Shown: in pieces, positions 8,001 to 13,141 of the stretch
Layout of the letters: every line of letters starts with the position of its first letter
How positions within the stretch are numbered: position 1 is the first letter of the stretch
DNA from: an uncultured Clostridia bacterium
GTDB lineage: Bacteria; Bacillota; Clostridia; TANB77; CAG-508
Assembly: GCA_934130025.1 (NCBI GenBank)
Contig: CAKOXG010000032.1
Span: 1-13,141 of the forward strand
Length of the DNA: 13,141 nt
Direction: 5' to 3'
Program-made: the position numbers and the translations under genes
Notes under the pieces: model-generated
The model's database searches: none
What the model saw: only the letters and a program-made list of their open reading frames with translations
What the model was told of the DNA's origin: nothing

Positions 8001-11000
8001 ATTTAGTTTGTTATGGCTTATTGCACCAGGAATAATGTGCAGTATTAGCAAAAAAAATAAGGAGATTTATGCCATAGACATGATTTCTCCAAATGAAAAA
8101 AATTATTTAATGGAAATTGGTCGAAGAACGTGGCTATATTTTAAAGAAAATATAAATGCAGAAGGAAATTATTTACCCCCAGATAACTACCAAGAAGACA
8201 GAAAGCCTAGAATTGTTAATAGAACCTCATCAACCAATATTGGGCTAGGGCTATTGGCTGTTATGGCAAGTTACGATTTACACTACGAGAATTTTGAAGA
8301 TACTATAGAGCTTTTGTATAAGATGATAGAAAACATATCAAATCTTTCAAAATGGAATGGTCATCTTTATAATTGGTATAATATAGAGACTCTGGAACCA
8401 TTAATTCCAAGGTATATTTCGTCAGTAGATAGTGGAAATTTTGTTGGATATTTATATGTGCTTCGTGAATTTTTGCAAGAAAAAAAAGAAAATATAGAAA
8501 AAGTAAATGAAAATGTTCCAAATGAATTTATTGGAAAAATAGACTATATGCTAGAATCGATAGAAAATATAATAAATAACACTGATTTTAGTAAATTATA
8601 TGATCAGGAAAATAGATTGTTTTCTGTGGGATTTAATGTGGAAGATGGAAAACTAACCGATTCATACTACGATTTGCTTGCTTCAGAGGCTAGACAAGCA
8701 AGTTTTGTTGCAATTAGTAAGAAGGACATTTCAGAAAAGCATTGGTATAATCTTAGTAGAACACTTACAACATTAAATGGTTATAAAGGACTAATTTCGT
8801 GGGCTGGAACCTCATTTGAATATTTAATGCCTAGTATAAATATTCCACAATATCCCGGAAGCATATTAGATGAATCTTGCAAATTTATGATAATGAGCCA
8901 GTTGGAGTATTCGAAAAAATTGGGAATTCCATGGGGAATATCTGAGGCGGCATTTAACCTAAAAGATTTAAATAATAATTATCAATATAAGGCATTTGGT
9001 ATTCCGTGGCTAGGGCTTAAAAGAGGCTTATCTGATGAAATGGTTGTGTCTGCATATGGTTCAATACTTGCTTTAAATGAGGAACCTAAACTTGTAATTC
9101 AAAATTTAAAAAGGCTTGAAGCAGAGAAAATGTATAATAAATATGGTTTTTATGAATCAATAGATTACACCCCGGGAAGAAATAGAAATGGTAAAGAAGC
9201 TGTTAAAACGTATATGGCGCATCATCAGGGATTAATACTTCTTTCTATAAATAATTTAATGAATAAAAACATTATACAAAAAAGATTTATGAAAAACCCA
9301 GAAATGCAGGCAGCAAGTATACTTCTGCAAGAAAAAATGCCAGAAAATATGATTGTTACTAAAGAGGAAAAGGAAAAAGTAGAAAAGATAAAATATAAAG
9401 ATTATGAAGACTATACTCAAAGAGAATACAACAAAATAAATGAAAATTTAAACATAACAAATGTAATTGCAAATGATAATTACACAATATTTATGGATCA
9501 ATATGGAAATGGTTATAGCAAATATAGAAATATGCTAATTAATAGATTCAAGGAGACTGATGAGGCTGAACAGGGAATAAAATTTTATATAAAAAATATT
9601 AGAAATAAAAATTTATGGACAAATACGTATTCTAAGGGAATGCACAAACCAGATAAATACAGTATAATTTTTTCTCCAGAACAAGATAAAATAGTTAGGA
9701 GAGATGAAAATATAGAAACAATTACCAGGGTTATAGTTAGCAGTGATGAGCCATTAGAAATAAGAAGAATAGAATTAAAGAATCTAGGAAATATAGATGA
9801 GGTATTAGAAGTAACAGCGGTATTAGAACCTATAATATCAAATGCTATGCAGGATTATTCGCATAAAGCATTTAATAATTTGTTCTTGTCATATGAGTTT
9901 TTGGATGAAACAAATACTATCATAATAAAGAGGAAGGCACACACAAAGGCAGAACAAGATATGTATTTGGCTATTAATATGTATACAGAGGATGAAAATA
10001 TATTGGGTGACTTGGAGTTTGAAATAGACAAGGAAAAATTGTATGGTAGATGCAATTTTGAAATTCCAACAGAAATAAAAAATTCAATACCATTTAGCAA
10101 AAAATTAGGTTATGTGTTGGATCCTATTGTCGCAATGAAAAAAACCATTAGTATTTCGCCAGAAAAACCAGCATATATAAACTTAATTGTTTCTGTAAGT
10201 GAAAATAGAGAAGTGGCAGCAAAAAATATTGTTAAATTCATGAATAATGAAAGAATAAAAAGTATGTTTGAGCTTTTAAAGGCAAAGAGTGAGGCTGAAA
10301 ATAGATATTTAGGAATTAAAGGCAAGGATATAGATTTGTATCAAAAAATATTAGGATATTTATTAAGTAAACCCAAAGTTTCGATAAAAAAGTTACCAAG
10401 AACAGTAAAGGCATTTCCAATAGAAGGCTTATGGAAATTTGGAATATCTGGAGATCTTCCAATATTGTTGGTAAAAATAAAAGATATAAATGATATTGAT
10501 TTTATTAAAGAGATTCTAGCTGCTCATGAATTTTTTAGAGTAAAAAATATTTTAGTTGATTTAATAATATTAAATGAGGAAAAGGAATCATATGAAAATT
10601 ATGTTAAGGATGCAGTTCAAACTCAAATACTAAATCGAGGAGAAGCATATTTATTAAATGTACCAGGAGGAATTTTTTGCTTAAATGATGTAAATAGCGA
10701 TGATAAAACATTATTAGAAATGAGGGCAACACTAACACTGGATGCTTCTGGAAGTATTTTAAAACATCAAATAGATGAAATAGAAAATAAAATTTTAGAA
10801 AGAGTAAAGGAGATTGGCTATGATGAGAAAAAGAATAATGTAATTATAGAAGATAAACTGGTAAATTTACAAAATGAAGAGAACCTTAAGTATTACAATG
10901 AATATGGAGGATTTTCGGATGATGGCAAAGAGTATAATATAAAAATAAATAAGCAGCATAAGCTTCCAACTGTATGGTGTAATGTGATTGCAAATAAAAA

Positions 11001-12805
11001 TTTTGGAACAGTGGTTACTGAAAATATGGGAGGATATACATGGTACAGAAATAGTAGGCTAAATAGGCTAACGGCTTGGTCAAATGACCAGGTTATAGAT
11101 ACCCCTTCAGAAATAATATATTTAAAAGATATGGAAACTGATAAAAAATGGTCATTAGGATTTAACCCTATGCACGATGAAAACAATTATTATGTGACAT
11201 ATGGTTTTGGATATGCAAAATATAAACATGAATGTTTAAAGATTATGCAGGAAGTAGATGTGTTTGTACCAAGGGAAGATTCTGTTAAGATAAATTTGAT
11301 AACTCTTGAAAATAAAAATCCGCAAAAGAAAAAATTAAAACTAATTTATTATATAAAGCCAGTGCTTGGAGAGGATGAAATAAAGTCAAATGGTTATATT
11401 TATAATGAGTATAAGAAGGAAAGTAATGTTCTATTTATTAGAAATTTAAACTTTGAAGAAAACGAAATGTTTATATCATCCAGTGAAAAAATAGATTCAT
11501 ATACGGGAAGTAGGGTATCATTTTTTAGAGATTCTGGAATAAATAATCCTTCTGCACTAGACCAGTTAGAGCTAAATAGGGAAAACTCTTTTGATAAAGA
11601 TGGTATATCTGCAATAGAAATAATAATAACTATAGATGCCTATTCTAAAAAAACAATTGCTTTTTCAGTAGGAGCAGGTAGAAACAGAGAAGAAGCTTTA
11701 GATCTTGCATATAAATATTCCAACATATATAATTGTAAAAATGAATATGTAAATGTTAAAAAATATTGGGAAAATTTAATATCAAAAGTACAAGTACAAA
11801 CGCCAATGGAATCAACAAATATATTATTAAATGGTTGGCTTATATATCAAACACTTTCATCAAGAATATTTGCAAAAACCGGATTTTATCAGTCTGGTGG
11901 AGCATATGGTTTTAGAGATCAGCTTCAAGATTCAATGCTTGCCAAATATGTAGATTCAGAAATTACCAAGAATCAAATCATAAATTCTGCAAAGCATCAA
12001 TTCATAGAAGGAGATGTAGAACACTGGTGGCACGAGGAAACAGGAAGAGGCATAAGAAGTAGAATTACAGATGATAGGTTATGGCTTGTATATGTAACAT
12101 GTGATTATATAGAATTTACGAGTGATTATCAAATATTAAATGAAGAAATATCATATAAAGAAGCAGAGGTTTTAAAAGAAAACGAAGAAGAAAGATACGA
12201 CTTATATCAAAATTCAAAATTTAAGGAAAGCTTATATTTTCATTGCATAAGAGCAATAGAAGTATCTTTAAATTTTGGAAAACACGGTATTCCAAAAATC
12301 GGAACCGGAGACTGGAATGATAGCTTTAGTAGCTTAGGAGCAAAAGGTGTAGGTGAAAGCGTATGGTTGGGATTTTTCACATACGAAGTATTAAAGAAGT
12401 TTATTCCTATATGCAGGTATATGAATGATGAAACAAGAATTAAAAAATATGAAGAAGTAATGAATAATCTAAAGAGGGTTCTAAATACAGAATGCTGGGA
12501 TGGAAGATGGTTTAGGCGTGCCTTTTCAGATTCTGGAGATATACTTCGGAAGTCTACAAAATGAAGAATGTAAAATTGATAGCATTTCGCAAAGTTGGGC
12601 AGTAATTTCTTCCGCCGGGGATAACGATAAAAAGTATATAGCAATGGAGAGCTTGGAAAATCATTTAATAGATAGGGAACTTGGTATAATAAAATTACTA
12701 GATCCGCCATTTGAAAAAAGCAAAATAGATGTAGGATATATAAAAGCATATTTGCCAGGAACAAGAGAAAACGGAGGACAATACACACATGAGTGTTGTT
12801 GTTAG
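5086..12805 (+). CDS. ndvB: Cyclic beta-1,2-glucan synthase-like protein, frameshifted and cut short at the 3' end
   Basis: This is a giant membrane glucan synthase of the NdvB/Cgs type, which polymerises glucose from UDP-glucose into beta-1,2-glucan. Residues are numbered from ATG 5053. A helical N-terminal part and two membrane segments (about 417-432 and 445-466) precede a GT84 domain with DAD at 633-635 and RWTRGDYQ at 781-788. More membrane segments lie at about 828-870 and 954-1000. The glycoamylase-like domain follows, with RTSSTNIG at 1057, GHLYNWY near 1103 and MAHHQG at 1388-1393. The C-terminal GH94/GT36 module has GFYQSGGAYGFRDQLQD at 2277-2293, EGDVEHWWHEETGRG, and TGDWND at 2418-2423. 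The zero frame stops at 12564; skipping C12547 restores GSLQNEECKIDSISQSW and runs to 12805. Homology then ends at GGQYTH, about 200 or more residues before the family's usual end. Activity is therefore doubtful. Clostridial members are rarely characterised, so the product is inferred. Confidence 0.85.
12547..12549 (+). other. Apparent +1 frameshift site 3: in-frame CGG in the glucan synthase gene
   Basis: Codon 2499 (from ATG 5053) is CGG after CTT; the zero frame then stops at 12562-12564. Skipping C12547 gives GGA AGT CTA CAA AAT GAA GAA TGT, the expected G-S-x-Q-N-E-E-C of this family. A GGAG at 12535-12538 lies 5 bases before the CTT. This recalls the internal Shine-Dalgarno plus CTT of the prfB +1 site, although the spacing there is shorter. 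Confidence 0.75.
12788..12805 (+). other. Point where glucan synthase homology breaks off
   Basis: After the codons for GTRENGGQYTH the family normally continues with Gly-Ala-Ala/Val-Trp. Here the next codons are GAG TGT TGT TGT TAG, with no match in any frame. The join therefore lies at about 12790. It may be the left end of an inserted element, a deletion junction, or an assembly join; the missing 3' part is not in the window. Confidence 0.6.
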
Positions 12806-12808
12806 CAC

Positions 12809-12862
12809 CAGTTTTTAGGTTAGCCGTTCGAACGCAGTGAGTTACAGATAACTTAAAAACTG
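12809..12862. repeat. Inverted repeat near the break point
   Basis: CAGTTTTTAGGTTA (12809-12822) and TAACTTAAAAACTG (12849-12862) pair over 14 positions with one G-T pair. The 26-base interior contains the palindrome CGTTCGAACG (12825-12834). The related strings GAACGCAGTGAGTT and AACTGAGCGATAGCGAAGTT sit inside and at the right edge. It may be an element end, a dispersed palindromic repeat, or a hairpin that stops readthrough. It is far more GC-rich than what follows. Confidence 0.6.
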
Positions 12863-13009
12863 AGCGATAGCGAAGTTGTAATCCTTATAAAAAATATTGA
12901 TACTCTTAAAAATACATATTGTTATTGATTTTGCATCAAAAGTATAAAAAAAAATACGCCTTATTGATACAAAATTAGTGATAAAAATCAAAATAATACA
13001 ACAAATTTA
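12863..13009. other. AT-rich stretch without a gene
   Basis: This is part of the 336-base gene-free right end of the window (12806-13141). I see no open frame of note, no tRNA and no conserved RNA. There is a short repeat (TATTGATAC-like at about 12894 and 12962) and a small TTGAT/ATCAA inverted repeat near 12925. It probably forms the upstream region of a gene starting beyond the window. Confidence 0.5.
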
Positions 13010-13062
13010 AAAAAATGTGAAACAAATTAAAGAAAAAATGCAAAAAAAGTTTCACATTTTTT
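13010..13062. repeat. Long palindrome, copy 1 (operator-like)
   Basis: AAAAAATGTGAAAC (13010-13023) and GTTTCACATTTTTT (13049-13062) are perfect 14-base inverted arms around a 25-base AT-rich spacer. The right arm contains the -35 box of the promoter, so a protein bound here would interfere with RNA polymerase. Confidence 0.8.
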
Positions 13063-13079
13063 AAAATTTATGATATAAT
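13051..13079 (+). promoter_or_regulatory. Promoter for a gene beyond the right edge
   Basis: TTCACA (13051-13056) and TATAAT (13074-13079) are separated by 17 bases: five of six and six of six matches to sigma-A boxes. Transcription would start near 13086, inside the second palindrome. Both boxes touch palindrome arms, so the promoter is probably repressed, perhaps by the product of the gene it serves. Confidence 0.75.
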
Positions 13080-13130
13080 AAAAATGTGAAACAAAATCAA
13101 ATAAATTAAGCAAAAATGTTTCACATTTAT
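13080..13130. repeat. Long palindrome, copy 2 (operator-like)
   Basis: AAAAATGTGAAAC (13080-13092) faces GTTTCACATTT (13118-13128), with 11 paired bases and the same 25-base spacer as copy 1, shifted by exactly 69 bases. The copy follows the -10 box directly and ends next to the ribosome binding site. In RNA it could form a hairpin with a large loop. Confidence 0.8.
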
Positions 13131-13137
13131 AAGGAGG
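13131..13137 (+). promoter_or_regulatory. Ribosome binding site of a gene starting outside the window
   Basis: AAGGAGG is a full Shine-Dalgarno match and is followed by AAAA to the window end, so a start codon is expected within a few bases of 13141. Nothing of the encoded protein is visible. Confidence 0.75.
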
Positions 13138-13141
13138 AAAA

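Noticed and set aside
4425..12549. CGG reassigned to another amino acid.
   Set aside because: Reassignment would not change the reading frame, yet all three sites need a +1 shift for the downstream homology to be read.
12500..12805. Separate small gene covering the end of the glucan synthase.
   Set aside because: Its residues continue the GH94 homology (GSLQNEECKIDS...) directly from the larger frame, and its own first part is out-of-frame shadow.
12791..12900. Group II intron or IStron 5' end at the break point.
   Set aside because: The sequence after the join lacks a GTGYG start and I see no typical domain I or domain V features in the visible part.
13010..13130. CRISPR array.
   Set aside because: There are only two units, the repeated parts are inverted arms rather than direct repeats with unique spacers, and a promoter is interleaved.

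Overview
The window is AT-rich and reads as the chromosome of a Clostridia-like member of the Bacillota. The grounds are a compact 1,213-residue RpoC, strong AAGGAGG-type ribosome binding sites, arginine coded mostly by AGA, and a CwlD-type amidase, which belongs to endospore cortex synthesis. All genes are on the + strand. I could not assign a genus.

Layout. Positions 1-465 are the 3' end of rpoB and 493-4134 are the complete rpoC; together they encode the two large RNA polymerase subunits. A clear intrinsic terminator follows rpoC. Next comes cwlD (4257-4975), then a short spacer ending in a terminator-like hairpin that overlaps the start region of the next gene. That gene (about 5086-12805) is a very large cyclic beta-1,2-glucan synthase-like protein with GT84, glycoamylase-like and GH94/GT36 domains. 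Its conserved C-terminal coding ends abruptly near 12790. The last 336 bases hold no gene. They contain an inverted repeat, an AT-rich stretch, and a promoter set in two tandem copies of a long palindrome (ATGTGAAAC...GTTTCACAT), followed by a strong ribosome binding site at the window edge, so a regulated gene probably starts just outside.

The most striking observation concerns translation. cwlD needs two +1 frame changes and the glucan synthase gene needs one to give full conserved proteins. At all three points the extra base is a C placed exactly on a codon boundary, directly before a conserved glycine codon (GGT, GGT, GGA). In each case the unshifted frame therefore shows the codon CGG. 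By eye I find no other in-frame CGG among roughly 4,200 codons. This suggests that CGG is not read normally here and that ribosomes may skip its C (+1 recoding). Ordinary mutation or systematic sequence error remain alternatives. rpoB and rpoC have neither CGG codons nor shifts.
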